The position numbers were made by a program, and so were the translations under genes. Source: Colletes latitarsis (lineage: Eukaryota > Arthropoda > Insecta > Hymenoptera > Colletidae). From it: a stretch of 64,000 nt of DNA. Position 1 is the first letter of the stretch; each line of letters begins with the position of its first letter. This document shows positions 1 to 12,607 of the stretch, one piece after another. The stretch covers positions 12,029,501-12,093,500 of the forward strand of contig NC_135137.1 of NCBI RefSeq assembly GCF_051014445.1, read 5' to 3'. The notes beneath the pieces are model-generated. The model was given only the letters and a program-made list of their open reading frames with translations. It was not told the origin of the DNA and did not search any database.

Positions 1-175
1 AGTCGACTAAACCTGGTCTCGATCAATATTTTAGGGGATAACGCATGTTAGGTCTAGGGTAGGTCTGGGATTTGCTCTCATCAGGCTCATACATTCGCAT
101 ATTTCTCACACTTGACGGCCAGATTCTGGGCTTTTCCGGTTTGGATCACGTAGTAATGTGGTATGACACTGAAAC
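1..175. repeat. Reference monomer (first complete unit of the array)
   Basis: This unit shows the common order of blocks. They are a GTCGAC-containing start, CGATCAATATTTTAG, GGATAACGCATG, the TTAGGTCTAGG-type internal pair at 48-69, CTCATCAGGCTCATAC, GCATATTTCTC, GGCCAGATTCTGGG, a pyrimidine run with a variable number of T, GGATCACGTAGTAATG, and the GGTACC-centred palindrome. In this particular unit the palindrome is broken (GTATGACAC instead of GTACCACAC). The same variant recurs at 5100, and the GTATGAC change also at 1056. Other monomers differ mainly in the first 35 bases, in the pyrimidine run and in the last 30 bases, and these are the useful markers for tracing larger repeats. Confidence 0.95.
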
Positions 176-398
176 AGTCGACTAAACCTGGTCTCGATCA
201 ATATTTTAGGGGATAACGCATGTTAGGTCTACGTTAGGTCTGGGATTTGCACTCATCAGGCTCATACCTTCGCATATTTCTCATACTTGATGGCCAGATT
301 CTGATCTTTTTTTTGCTTGGATCACGTAGTAATGGGATACCACACTGAAACAGTCTATTAAACCTGGTTTCGATCAATATCTTCGAGGATAACGCATG

Positions 399-420
399 TT
401 AGGTCTAGGTTAGGTCTGGG
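399..420. repeat. Internal 11-bp tandem pair in each monomer (example)
   Basis: Two adjacent 11-mers, TTAGGTCTAGG (399-409) and TTAGGTCTGGG (410-420), differ at one base. The pair sits at about the same place in nearly every monomer, with variants such as TTAGGTATAGG, TTAGGTCTACG and GTAGG in the second unit. It contains TTAGG, the insect-type telomere pentamer, but spaced by TC/TAGG rather than as an uninterrupted run, so a telomeric origin is only a possibility. The pair is functional as a slippage site, because monomers near 37878, 42619, 47534 and 53330 have lost exactly one unit. Confidence 0.9.
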
Positions 421-1050
421 ATTTGCTCTCATCAGGCTCATACTTTCGCATATTTCTCATACTTGATGGCCAGATTCTGGGCTTCTTCCGGTTTGGATCA
501 CAAAGTAATGTGGTACCACACTGAAACAGTCGACTAAACCTGGTCCCGATCAATAGTTTAGGGGATAACGCATGTTAGGTCTACGTTAGGTCTGGGATTT
601 GCTCTCATCAGGTTCATACTTTCGCATATTTCTCATACTTGTTGGCCAGATCCTGGGGTTTTTCTGGTTTGGATCACGTAGTAATGTGGTACCACACTGA
701 CACTGTCAATTAAACCTGGTTTCGATCAATATTTTAGAGGATAACACATGTTAGGTCTAGGTTAGGTCTGGGATTTGCTCTCATCAGGCTCATACTTTTG
801 CATATTTCTCAATCTTGTTGGACAGATCCTGGGCTTTCACTGGTTTGGATCACATAGTATTGTAGTACCACATTGACACAGTCGATTAAACCTGGTTTCG
901 ATCAATATTTTAGGGGATAACTCATGTTAGGTCTGGTTTAGGTGTAGGATTTGCCCTCATAAGGCTCATACTTTCGAATATTTCTCATACTTGATGGCCA
1001 GATTCCGGGCTTTTTCCGGTTTGGATCACATAGTAATGTGGTACCACACT

Positions 1051-2230
1051 GAAACAGTCGACTAAACCTGGTCTCGATCAATATTTTAGGGGATAACGCA
1101 TGTTAGGTCTAGGGTAGGTCTGGGATTTGCTCTCATCAGGCTCATACTTTCGCATATTTCTCACACTTGATGGCCAGATTCTGGGCTTTTCCGGTTTGGA
1201 TCACGTAGTAATGTGGTATGACACTGAAACAGTCGACTAAACCTGGTCTCGATCAATATTTCAGAGGATAAGGCATGCTAGGTCTATGTTAGGTGTGGGA
1301 TTTGCTCTCATCAGGCTCATACTTTCGCATATTTCTCATACTTCATGGCCAGATCCAGGGCTTTTTTTGGCTTGGATCACGTAGCAATGCGGTACCACAT
1401 TGAAACAGTCCATTAAACCTGGTTTCAATCAATATTTTAGAGGATAACACATGTTAGGTCTAGGTTAGGCCTGGGATTTGCACTCATCAGGCTCATAGAT
1501 TCGCATATTTCTCATACTTGATGGCCAGATTCTGGGCTTTTTTTGGTTTGGATCACGTTGTAATGGGGTACCACACTGAAGCAGTCTATTAAACCTGGTT
1601 TCGATCAATATCTTCGAGGATAACGCATGTTAGGTCTAGGTTAGGTCTGGGATTTGCTCTCATCAGGCTCATACTTTCGCATATATATCAATCTTGTTGG
1701 CCAGATCCTGGGCTTCCACTGGTTTGGATCACGTAGTAATGTGGTAGAACACTGAAACAATCGACTAAACCTGGTCTCGATCAATATTTTAGGGGATAAC
1801 GCATGTTAGGTCTAGGTTAGGTCTGGGATTTGCACTCATCAGGCTCATACTTTCGCATATTTATCATACTTGATGGTCAGATCCTGTGCTTTTTCTGGTT
1901 TGGATCACGTAGTAATGTGGTACCACACTGAAACTGTCTATCAACCCTGGTTTCGATCAATATTTTAGAGGATAACGCATGTTAGGTATAGGTTAGGTCT
2001 GGGATTTGCTCTCATCAGGCTCATACCTTCGCATGTTTCTCATACTTGTTGAACAGATCCTGGGTTTATTCTGCTTCGGATCACTTAGTAATGTGGTACC
2101 ACACTGAAACAATCAATTAAACCCGGTTTCGATCAATATTTTAGAGGATAACACATGTTAGGTCTAGGTTAGGTCTGGGATTTGCACTCATCAGGCTCAT
2201 ACTTTCGCATATTTCTCATACTTGATGGCC
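1051..2230. repeat. ~1.2-kb block, copy 1 (pairs with 11428-12607)
   Basis: About 6.7 monomers recur 10377 bases (59 monomers) downstream. Shared rare markers include GATCACGTTGTAATGGGG, GCATATATATCAATC, GGTAGAACACTG, TCTATCAACCCTGG and GGGTTTATTCTGCTTCGG. A short stretch around 1861-1915 does not match its partner although both sides do, which is what a small conversion-like patch would leave. After about 2230 this copy continues with CTTTCTCCGGTATGG and the other with CTTTTTCCGGTTTGG. Confidence 0.8.
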
Positions 2231-3310
2231 AGATTCTGGGCTTTCTCCGGTATGGATCACGTAGTAATGTGATACCACACTGAAACAGTCTACTACATCT
2301 GGTCTCGATCAATATTTCAGAGGATAACGCATGTTAGGTCTAGGTTAGGTCTTGGATTTGCACTCATCAGGCTCATACCTTCGCATATTTCTCATACTTG
2401 ATGGCCAGATTCTGATCTTTTTTTTGCTTGGATCACGTAGTAATGGGATACCACACTGAAACAGTCTATTAAACCTGGTTTCGATCAATATCTTCGAGGA
2501 TAACGCATGTTAGGTCTAGGTTAGGTCTGGGATTTGCTCTCATCAGGCTCATACTTTCGCATATTTCTCATACTTGTTGGCCAGATCCTGGGCTTTTTCT
2601 GGTTTGGATCACGTACTAATGTGGTGCCACACTGAAACAATCAATTAAACCCGGTTTCGATCAATATTTTAGAGGATAACACATGTTAGGTCTAGGTTAG
2701 GTCTGGGATTTGCACTCATCAGGCTCGTACTTTCGCATATTTCTCATACTTGATGGCCAGATTCTGGGCTTCTTCCGGTTTGGATCACAAAGTAATGTGG
2801 TACCACACTGAAACAGTCGACTAAACCTGGTCTCGATCAATATTTTAGAGGATAAGGCATGCTAGGTCTACGTTAGGTGTGGGATTTGCTCTCATCAGGC
2901 TCATACTTTCGCATATTTCTCACACTTGATGGCCAGATTCTGGGATTTTCCGGTTTGGATCACGTAGTAATGTGGTATGACACTGAAACAGTCGACTAAA
3001 CCTGGTCTCGATCAATATTTCAGAGGATAAGGCATGCTAGGTCTACGTTAGGTGTGGGATTTGCTCTCATCAGGTTCATACTTTCGCATATTTCTCATAC
3101 TTCATGGCCAGATCCAGGGCTTTTTTTGGCTTGGATCACGTAGTAATGCGGTACCACATTGAAACAGTCCATTAAACCTGGTTTCAATCAATATTTTAGA
3201 GGATAACGCATGTTAGGTCTAGGTTAGGTCTGGGATTCGCTCTCATCAGGCTCATACTTTCGCATATTTCTCATACCTGATGGCCAGATTCTGGGCTTTT
3301 TCCGGTATGG

Positions 3311-5056
3311 ATCACGTAGTAATGTGATACCACACTGAAACAGTCGACTAAACCTGGTCTCGATCAATATTTCAGAGGATAACGCATGTTAGGTCTAGGT
3401 TAGGTCTGGGATTTGCTCTCATCAGGCTAATACTTTCGCATATTTCTCATACTTCATGGCCAGATCCAGGGCTTTTTTTGGCTTGGATCACGTAGTAATG
3501 CGGTACCACATTGAAACAGTCCATTAAACCTGGTTTCGATCAATATTTTAGAGGATATCGCATGTTAGGTCTGGGTTAGGTCTGGGATTTGCACTCATCA
3601 GGCTCATACATTCGCATATTTCTCATACTTGATAGCCAGATTCTGGGCTTTTTTTGGCTTGGATCACGTAGTAATGTGTCACCACACTGACACAGTCAAT
3701 TAAACCTGGTTTCGATCAATATTTTAGAGGATATCGCATGTTAGGTCTAGGTTAGGTCTGAGATTTGCTCTCATCAGGCTAATACTTTCGCATATTTCTC
3801 ACACTTGATGGCCAGATTCTGGGCTTTTCCGGTTTGGATCACGTAGTAATGCGGTACCACATTGAAACTGTCTATCAAACCAGGTTTCGATCAATATTTT
3901 AGAGGATATCGCATGTTAGGTCTAGGTTAGGTCTGAGATTTGCTCTCATCAGGCTAATACTTTCGCATATATCTGATACTTGATGGCCAGATTCTGGGCT
4001 TTTTCCGGTTTGGATAACATAGTAATGTCGTACCACACTGAAACTGTCGACAAAACCTGGTCTCGATCAATATTTTAGGGGATAACGCATATTAGGTATA
4101 GGTTAGGTCTGAGATTTGCTCCCGTCAGGCTAATACTTTCGCATATATCTGATACTTGATGGCCAGATTCTGGGCTTTTTCCGGTTTGGATCACATAGTA
4201 ATGTGGTACCACACTGAAACAGTCGACTAAACCTGGTTTCGATCAATATTTTAGAGGATAACACATGTTAGGTCTAGGTTAGGTCTGGGAGTTGCTCTCA
4301 TCAGGCTCATACTTTTGCATATTTCTCAATCTTGTTGGACAGATCCTGGGCTTTCACTTGTTTGGATCACACAGTAATGTAGTACCACATTGACACAGTC
4401 GATTAAACCTGGTTTCGATCAATATTTTAGAGGATAACTCATGTTAGGTCTGGTTTAGGTGTAGGATTTGCCCTCATAAGGCTCATACTTTCGCATATTT
4501 CTCATACTTGATGGCCAGATTCTGGGCTTTTTCCGGTTTGGATCACATAGGAATGTGGTACCACACTGAAACAGTCGACTAAACCTGGTCTCGATCAATA
4601 TTTTAGGGGATAACGCATGTTAGGTCTAGGGTAGGTCTGGGATTTGCTCTCATCAGGCTCATACATTCGCATATTTCTCACACTTGACGGCCAGATTCTG
4701 GGCTTTTCCGGTTTGGATCACGTAGTAATGTGGTATGACACTGAAACAGTCGACTAAACCTGGTCTCGATCAATATTTTAGGGGATAACGCATGTTAGGT
4801 CTACGTTAGGTCTGGGATTTGCTCTTATCAGGCTCATACTTTCGCATATTTCTCATACTTGTTGGCCAGATCCTGGGCTTTTTTTGGTTTGGACAACGTA
4901 GTAATGGGGTACCACACTGAAGCAGTCCATTAAACCTGGTTTCGATCGATTTTTTAGAGGATAACGAATGTTAGGGCTAGGTTAGGTCTGAGATTCGCTC
5001 TCATCAGGCTCATACTTTCGCATATTTCTCATACTTGATGGCCAGATTCTGGGCTT
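3311..5056. repeat. ~1.75-kb block, longer form (pairs with 8939-10509)
   Basis: The block recurs downstream. Its first part lies at an offset of 5628 (32 monomers) and its later part at 5453 (31 monomers). The 175-base change occurs because the monomer covering about 3830-4005 here (ATTGAAACTGTCTATCAAACC...) has no counterpart in the downstream copy. Shared markers are GTGTCACCACACTG, TCTGATACTTGATGG, GTCGACAAAACC, GCTCCCGTCAGGC, ATGTTAGGGCTAGG and TCGATCGATTTTTTAG. Confidence 0.82.
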
Positions 5057-5099
5057 TTTCCGGTTTGGATCACATAGGAATGTGGTACCACACTGAAAC

Positions 5100-6656
5100 A
5101 GTCGACTAAACCTGGTCTCGATCAATATTTTAGGGGATAACGCATGTTAGGTCTAGGGTAGGTCTGGGATTTGCTCTCATCAGGCTCATACATTCGCATA
5201 TTTCTCACACTTGACGGCCAGATTCTGGGCTTTTCCGGTTTGGATCACGTAGTAATGTGGTATGACACTGAAACAGTCGACTAAACCTGGTCTCGATCAA
5301 TATTTTAGGGGATAACGCATGTTAGGTCTACGTTAGGTCTGGGATTTGCACTCATCAGGCTCATACCTTCGCATATTTCTCATACTTGATGGCCAGATTC
5401 TGATCTTTTTTTTGCTTGGATCACGTAGTAATGGGATACCACACTGAAACAGTCTATTAAACCTGGTTTCGATCAATATCTTCGAGGATAACGCATGTTA
5501 GGTCTAGGTTAGGTCTGGGATTTGCTCTCATCAGGCTCATACTTTCGCATATTTCTCATACTTGATGGCCAGATTCTGGGCTTCTTCCGGTTTGGATCAC
5601 AAAGTAATGTGGTACCACACTGAAACAGTCGACTAAACCTGGTCCCGATCAATAGTTTAGGGGATAACGCATGTTAGGTCTACGTTAGGTCTGGGATTTG
5701 CTCTCATCAGGTTCATACTTTCGCATATTTCTCATACTTGTTGGCCAGATCCTGGGGTTTTTCTGGTTTGGATCACGTAGTAATGTGGTACCACACTGAC
5801 ACTGTCAATTAAACCTGGTTTCGATCAATATTTTAGAGGATAACACATGTTAGGTCTAGGTTAGGTCTGGGATTTGCTCTCATCAGGCTCATACTTTTGC
5901 ATATTTCTCAATCTTGTTGGACAGATCCTGGGCTTTCACTGGTTTGGATCACATAGTATTGTAGTACCACATTGACACAGTCGATTAAACCTGGTTTCGA
6001 TCAATATTTTAGGGGATAACTCATGTTAGGTCTGGTTTAGGTGTAGGATTTGCCCTCATAAGGCTCATACTTTCGAATATTTCTCATACTTGATGGCCAG
6101 ATTCCGGGCTTTTTCCGGTTTGGATCACATAGTAATGTGGTACCACACTGAAACAGTCGACTAAACCTGGTCTCGATCAATATTTTAGGGGATAACGCAT
6201 GTTAGGTCTAGGGTAGGTCTGGGATTTGCTCTCATCAGGCTCATACTTTCGCATATTTCTCACACTTGATGGCCAGATTCTGGGCTTTTCCGGTTTGGAT
6301 CACGTAGTAATGTGGTATGACACTGAAACAGTCGACTAAACCTGGTCTCGATCAATATTTCAGAGGATAAGGCATGCTAGGTCTATGTTAGGTGTGGGAT
6401 TTGCTCTCATCAGGCTCATACTTTCGCATATTTCTCATACTTCATGGCCAGATCCAGGGCTTTTTTTGGCTTGGATCACGTAGCAATGCGGTACCACATT
6501 GAAACAGTCCATTAAACCTGGTTTCAATCAATATTTTAGAGGATAACACATGTTAGGTCTAGGTTAGGCCTGGGATTTGCACTCATCAGGCTCATAGATT
6601 CGCATATTTCTCATACTTGATGGCCAGATTCTGGGCTTTTTTTGGTTTGGATCACG
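5100..6656. repeat. 9-monomer block, copy 2 (pairs with 1-1557)
   Basis: This is the same ordered set of monomers as at the window start, nearly base for base by eye. Downstream of 6656 this copy runs into the 6-mer repeat at 5928-8037, while copy 1 runs into a different series. The junction is therefore a duplication or exchange breakpoint inside the GGATCACGTAGTAATG segment of a monomer. Confidence 0.85.
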
Positions 6657-6982
6657 TAGTAATGTGGTACCACACTGAAACAGTCTACTAAATCTGGTCT
6701 CGATCAATATTTCAGAGGATAACGCATGTTAGGTCTACGTTAGGTCTAGGATTTGCTCTCATCAGGCTCATACTTTCGCATATTTCTCATACTTGTTGGC
6801 CAGATCCTGGGCTTTTTTTGGTTTGGACAACGTAGTAATGGGGTACCACACTGAAGCAGTCCATTAAACCTGGTTTCGATCGATTTTTTAGAGGATAACG
6901 AATGTTAGGTCTAGGTTAGGTCTGAGATTCGCTCTCATCAGGCTCATACTTTCGCATATTTCTCATACTTGATGGCCAGATC
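5928..6982. repeat. 6-mer higher-order repeat, copy 1 (1055 bp)
   Basis: The series starting with CTTTCACTGGTTTGG...TAGTATTGTAGTACC returns after 1055 bases (six monomers). The first half belongs also to the 9-monomer block shared with 1-1557. The second half (TCTACTAAATCTGG, GGACAACGTAGTAATGGGG, TCGATCGATTTTTTAG) extends beyond it, so the 6-mer duplication here came after or overlapped the larger one. Confidence 0.82.
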
Positions 6983-8037
6983 CTGGGCTTTCACTGGTTT
7001 GGATCACATAGTATTGTAGTACCACATTGACACAGTCGATTAAACCTGGTTTCGATCAATATTTTAGAGGATAACTCATGTTAGGTCTGGTTTAGGTGTA
7101 GGATTTGCCCTCATAAGGCTCATACTTTCGAATATTTCTCATACTTGATGGCCAGATTCCGGGCTTTTTCCGGTTTGGATCACATAGTAATGTGGTACCA
7201 CACTGAAACAGTCGACTAAACCTGGTCTCGATCAATATTTTAGGGGATAACGCATGTTAGGTCTACGGTAGGTCTGGGATTTGCTCTCATCAGGCTCATA
7301 CTTTCGCATATTTCTCACACTTGATGGCCAGATTCTGGGCTTTTCCGGTTTGGATCACGTAGTAATGTGGTATGACACTGAAACAGTCGACTAAACCTGG
7401 TCTCGATCAATATTTCAGAGGATAAGGCATGCTAGGTCTACGTTAGGTGTGGGATTTGCTCTCATCAGGCTCATACTTTCGCATATTTCTCATACTTCAT
7501 GGCCAGATCCAGGGCTTTTTTTGGCTTGGATCACGTAGTAATGCGGTACCACATTGAAACAGTCCATTAAACCTGGTTACAATCAATATTTTAGAGGATA
7601 ACACATGTTAGGTCTAGGTTAGGCCTGGGATTTGCACTCATCTGGCTCATAGATTCGCATATTTCTCATACTTGATGGCCAGATTCTGGGCTTTTTTTGG
7701 TTTGGATCACGTAGTAATGTGGTACCACACTGAAACAGTCTACTAAATCTGGTCTCGATCAATATTTCAGAGGATAACGCATGTTAGGTCTACGTTAGGT
7801 CTAGGATTTGCTCTCATCGGGCTCATACTTTCGCATATTTCTCATACTTGTTGGCCAGATCCTGGGCTTTTTTTGGTTTGGACAACGTAGTAATGGGGTA
7901 CCACACTGAAGCAGTCCATTAAACCTGGTTTCGATCGATTTTTTAGAGGATAACGAATGTTAGGTCTAGGTTAGGTCTGAGATTCGCTCTCATCAGGCTC
8001 ATACTTTCGCATATTTCTCATACTTGATGGCCAGATT
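6983..8037. repeat. 6-mer higher-order repeat, copy 2 (1055 bp)
   Basis: Directly adjoins copy 1 and repeats its six monomers with only scattered differences (for example GTCTACGGTAGG for GTCTAGGGTAGG, and GGTTACAATC for GGTTTCAATC). It ends near 8037, where CTTTCTCCGGTATGG replaces CTTTCACTGG and a different 4-mer series begins. Confidence 0.82.
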
Positions 8038-8042
8038 CTGGG

Positions 8043-8960
8043 CTTTCTCCGGTATGGATCACGTAGTAATGTGATACCACACTGAAACAGTCTACTAAAT
8101 CTGGTCTCGATCAATATTTCAGAGGATAACGCATGTTAGGTCTAGGTTAGGTCTGGGATTTGCACTCATCAGGCTCATACCTTCGCATATTTCTCATACT
8201 TGATGGCCAGATTCTGATCTTTTTTTTGCTTGAAATCACGTAGTAATGGGATACCACACTGAAACAGTCGATTAAACCTGGTTTCGATCAATATTTTAGA
8301 GGATAACTCATGTTAGGTCTGGTTTAGGTGTAGGATTTGCCCTCATAAGGCTCATACTTTCGAATATTTCTCATACTTGATGGCCAGATTCTGGGCTTTT
8401 CCGGTTTGGATCACGTAGTAATGCGGTACCACATTGAAACTGTCTATCAAACCTGGTTTCGATCAATATTTTAGAGGATATCGCATGTTAGGTCTAGGTT
8501 AGGTCTGAGATTTGCTCTCATCAGGCTAATACTTTCGCATATATCTGATACTTGATGGCCAGATTCTGGGCTTTTTCCGGTTTGGATAACATAGTAATGT
8601 CGTACCACACTGAAACTGTCGACAAAACCTGGTCTCGATCAATATTTTAGGGGATAACGCATGTTAGGTATAGGTTAGGTCTGAGATTCGCTCTCATCAG
8701 GCTCATACTTTCGCATATTTCTCATACTTGATGGCCAGATTCTGGGCTTTCTCCGGTATGGATCACGTAGTAATGTGATACCACACTGAAACAGTCTACT
8801 ACATCTGGTCTCGATCAATATTTCAGAGGATAACGCATGTTAGGTCTAGGTTAGGTCTGGGATTTGCACTCATCAGGCTCATACCTTCGCATATTTCTCA
8901 TACTTGATGGCCAGATTCTGATCTTTTTTTTGCTTGAAATCACGTAGTAATGTGATACCA
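8043..8960. repeat. 4-mer repeat, one copy plus partial second (704 bp)
   Basis: CTTTCTCCGGTATGG occurs at 8043 and 8747, and the unusual one-base-longer GCTTGAAATCACG at about 8229 and 8933, both 704 bases (four monomers) apart. The second copy runs only to about 8950 before joining the block shared with 3311-5056. The GAAATCACG insertion was seen nowhere else in the window, so this repeat is a recent local event. Confidence 0.75.
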
Positions 8961-10509
8961 CACTGAAACAGTCGACTAAACCTGGTCTCGATCAATATTT
9001 CAGAGGATAACGCATGTTAGGTCTAGGTTAGGTCTGGGATTTGCTCTCATCAGGCTAATACTTTCGCATATTTCTCATACTTCATGGCCAGATCCAGGGC
9101 TTTTTTTGGCTTGGATCACGTAGTAATGCGGTACCACATTGAAACAGTCCATTAAACCTGGTTTCGATCAATATTTTAGAGGATATCGCATGTTAGGTCT
9201 GGGTTAGGTCTGGGATTTGCACTCATCAGGCTCATACATTCGCATATTTCTCATACTTGATGGCCAGATTCTGGGCTTTTTTTGGCTTGGATCACGTAGT
9301 AATGTGTCACCACACTGACACAGTCAATTAAACCTGGTTTCGATCAATATTTTAGAGGATATCGCATGTTAGGTCTAGGTTAGGTCTGAGATTTGCTCTC
9401 ATCAGGCTAATACTTTCGCATATTTCTCACACTTGATGGCCAGATTCTGGGCTTTTTCCGGTTTGGATAACATAGTAATGTCGTACCACACTGAAACTGT
9501 CGACAAAACCTGGTCTCGATCAATATTTTAGGGGATAACGCATATTAGGTATAGGTTAGGTCTGAGATTTGCTCCCGTCAGGCTAATACTTTCGCATATA
9601 TCTGATACTTGATGGCCAGATTCTGGGCTTTTTCCGGTTTGGATCACATAGTAATGTGGTACCACACTGAAACAGTCGACTAAACCTGGTTTCGATCAAT
9701 ATTTTAGAGGATAACACATGTTAGGTCTAGGTTAGGTCTGGGATTTGCTCTCATCAGGCTCATACTTTTGCATATTTCTCAATCTTGTTGGACAGATCCT
9801 GGGCTTTCACTGGTTTGGATCACACAGTAATGTAGTACCACATTGACACAGTCGATTAAACCTGGTTTCGATCAATATTTTAGAGGATAACTCATGTTAG
9901 GTCTGGTTTAGGTGTAGGAGTTGCCCTCATAAGGCTCATACTTTCGCATATTTCTCATACTTGATGGCCAGATTCTGGGCTTTTTCCGGTTTGGATCACA
10001 TAGGAATGTGGTACCACACTGAAACAGTCGACTAAACCTGGTCTCGATCAATATTTTAGGGGATAACGCATGTTAGGTCTAGGGTAGGTCTGGGATTTGC
10101 TCTCATCAGGCTCATACATTCGCATATTTCTCACACTTGACGGCCAGATTCTGGGCTTTTCCGGTTTGGATCACGTAGTAATGTGGTATGACACTGAAAC
10201 AGTCGACTAAACCTGGTCTCGATCAATATTTTAGGGGATAACGCATGTTAGGTCTACGTTAGGTCTGGGATTTGCTCTTATCAGGCTCATACTTTCGCAT
10301 ATTTCTCATACTTGTTGGCCAGATCCTGGGCTTTTTTTGGTTTGGACAACGTAGTAATGGGATACCACACTGAAGCAGTCCATTAAACCTGGTTTCGATC
10401 GATTTTTTAGAGGATAACGAATGTTAGGGCTAGGTTAGGTCTGAGATTCGCTCTCATCAGGCTCATACTTTCGCATATTTCTCATACTTGATGGCCAGAT
10501 TCTGGGCTT
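8939..10509. repeat. ~1.57-kb block, shorter form (pairs with 3311-5056)
   Basis: This is the same ordered series of variants as 3311-5056 minus one complete monomer, lost near 9440-9470. There the TTTCTCACACTTGATGG end of one monomer passes directly into the TTTTTCCGGTTTGGATAAC end of the next. The excised unit is exactly one period, so phase is kept. Unequal exchange between adjacent, nearly identical monomers would produce this. Confidence 0.82.
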
Positions 10510-10924
10510 TCTCCGGTATGGATCACGTAGTAATATGATACCACACTGAAACAGTCTACTAAATCTGGTCTCGATCAATATTTCAGAGGATAACGCATGT
10601 TAGGTCTAGGTTAGGTCTGGGATTTGCACTCATCAGGCTCATACCTTCGCATATTTCTCATACTTGATGGCCAGATTCTGATCTTTTTTTTGCTTGGATC
10701 ACGTAGTAATGGGATACCACACTGAAACAGTCTATTAAACCTGGTTTCGATCAATATCTTCGAGGATAACGCATGTTAGGTCTAGGTTAGGTCTGGGATT
10801 TGCTCTCATCAGGCTCATACTTTCGCATATTTCTCATACTTGATGGCCAGATTCTGGGCTTCTTCCGGTTTGGATCACAAAGTAATGTGGTACCACACTG
10901 AAACAGTCGACTAAACCTGGTCCC

Positions 10925-11276
10925 GATCAATATTTTAGGGGATAACGCATGTTAGGTCTAGGGTAGGTCTGGGATTTGCTCTCATCAGGCTCATACTTTT
11001 GCATATTTCTCAATCTTGTTGGACAGATCCTGGGCTTTCACTGGTTTGGATCACATAGTATTGTAGTACCACATTGACACAGTCGATTAAACCTGGTTTC
11101 GATCAATATTTTAGGGGATAACGCATGTTAGGTCTAGGGTAGGTCTGGGATTTGCTCTCATCAGGCTCATACTTTTGCATATTTCTCAATCTTGTTGGAC
11201 AGATCCTGGGCTTTCACTGGTTTGGATCACATAGTATTGTAGTACCACATTGACACAGTCGATTAAACCTGGTTTC
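10925..11276. repeat. Tandem pair of near-identical single monomers
   Basis: Two consecutive monomers share the combination GTCTAGGGTAGG, CATACTTTTGC, CTCAATCTTGTTGGACAG, CTTTCACTGG and TAGTATTGTAGTACCACATTGACACAG, at an offset of 176. Adjacent monomers elsewhere usually differ much more, so this is a single-monomer duplication. The chimaeric first unit (its start is the CCCGATC type) marks a junction with the preceding block shared with 5.4-5.65 kb. Confidence 0.78.
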
Positions 11277-11427
11277 GATCAATATTTTAGGGGATAACTC
11301 ATGTTAGGTCTGGTTTAGGTGTAGGATTTGCCCTCATAAGGCTCATACTTTCGCATATTTCTCATACTTGATGGCCAGATTCCGGGCTTTTTCCGGTTTC
11401 GATAACATAGTAATGTGGTACCACACT

Positions 11428-12607
11428 GAAACAGTCGACTAAACCTGGTCTCGATCAATATTTTAGGGGATAACGCATGTTAGGTCTAGGGTAGGTCTGG
11501 GATTTGCTCTCATCAGGCTCATACTTTCGCATATTTCTCACACTTGATGGCCAGATTCTGGGCTTTTCCGGTTTGGATCACGTAGTAATGTGGTATGACA
11601 CTGAAACAGTCGACTAAACCTGGTCTCGATCAATATTTCAGAGGATAAGGCATGCTAGGTCTATGTTAGGTGTGGGATTTGCTCTCATCAGGCTCATACT
11701 TTCGCATATTTCTCATACTTCATGGCCAGATCCAGGGCTTTTTTTGGCTTGGATCACGTAGTAATGCGGTACCACATTGAAACAGTCCATTAAACCTGGT
11801 TTCAATCAATATTTTAGAGGATAACACATGTTAGGTCTAGGTTAGGCCTGGGATTTGCACTCATCAGGCTCATAGATTCGCATATTTCTCATACTTGATG
11901 GCCAGATTCTGGGCTTTTTTTGGTTTGGATCACGTTGTAATGGGGTACCACACTGAAGCAGTCTATTAAACCTGGTTTCGATCAATATCTTCGAGGATAA
12001 CGCATGTTAGGTCTAGGTTAGGTCTGGGATTTGCTCTCATCAGGCTCATACTTTCGCATATATATCAATCTTGTTGGCCAGATCCTGGGCTTCCACTGGT
12101 TTGGATCACGTAGTAATGTGGTAGAACACTGAAACAATCGACTAAACCTGGTCTCGATCAATATTTTAGGGGATAACGCATGTTAGGTCTAGGTTAGGTC
12201 TGGGATTTGCACTCATCAGGCTCATACTTTCGCATATTTCTCATACTTGATGGCCAGATTCTGGGCTTTTTTTGGCTTGGATCACGTAGCAATGTGGTAC
12301 CACACTGAAACTGTCTATCAACCCTGGTTTCGATCAATATTTTAGAGGATAACGCATGTTAGGTCTAGGTTAGGTCTGAGATTTGCTCTCATCAGGCTCA
12401 TACCTTCGCATGTTTCTCATACTTGTTGAACAGATCCTGGGTTTATTCTGCTTCGGATCACTTAGTAATGTGGTACCACACTGAAACAATCAATTAAACC
12501 CGGTTTCGATCAATATTTTAGAGGATAACACATGTTAGGTCTAGGTTAGGTCTGGGATTTGCACTCATCAGGCTCATACTTTCGCATATTTCTCATACTT
12601 GATGGCC
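11428..12607. repeat. ~1.2-kb block, copy 2 (pairs with 1051-2230)
   Basis: This copy carries the same ordered variants as 1051-2230 at a constant offset of 10377. The monomer near 12240-12300 differs from its partner (ATGGCCAGATTCTGGGC and GTAGCAATGTGG here), while neighbours on both sides still match. The block joins seamlessly, in monomer phase, to different monomers on both sides. Confidence 0.8.

Larger units (their letters stand above)
1..1557. repeat. 9-monomer block, copy 1 (pairs with 5100-6656)
   Basis: The nine monomers at 1-1557 recur in the same order at 5100-6656, an offset of 5099 bases (29 monomers). Shared rare markers are CATTCGCATATTTCTCACAC with GACGGCC, the CACAAAGTAATG change, ATCAATAGTTTAGGGG, TAGTATTGTAGTACC, TTCGAATATT and GTAGCAATGCGG. 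The match stops near 1557, where GATCACGTTGTAATGGGG in this copy faces GATCACGTAGTAATGTGG in the other. The left end may lie outside the window. Confidence 0.85.

Noticed and set aside
399..420. Interstitial telomere repeat tract
   Set aside because: TTAGG occurs twice per monomer but interrupted by TC and TAGG. There is no run of perfect pentamers, so it is reported only as a TTAGG-like internal pair.
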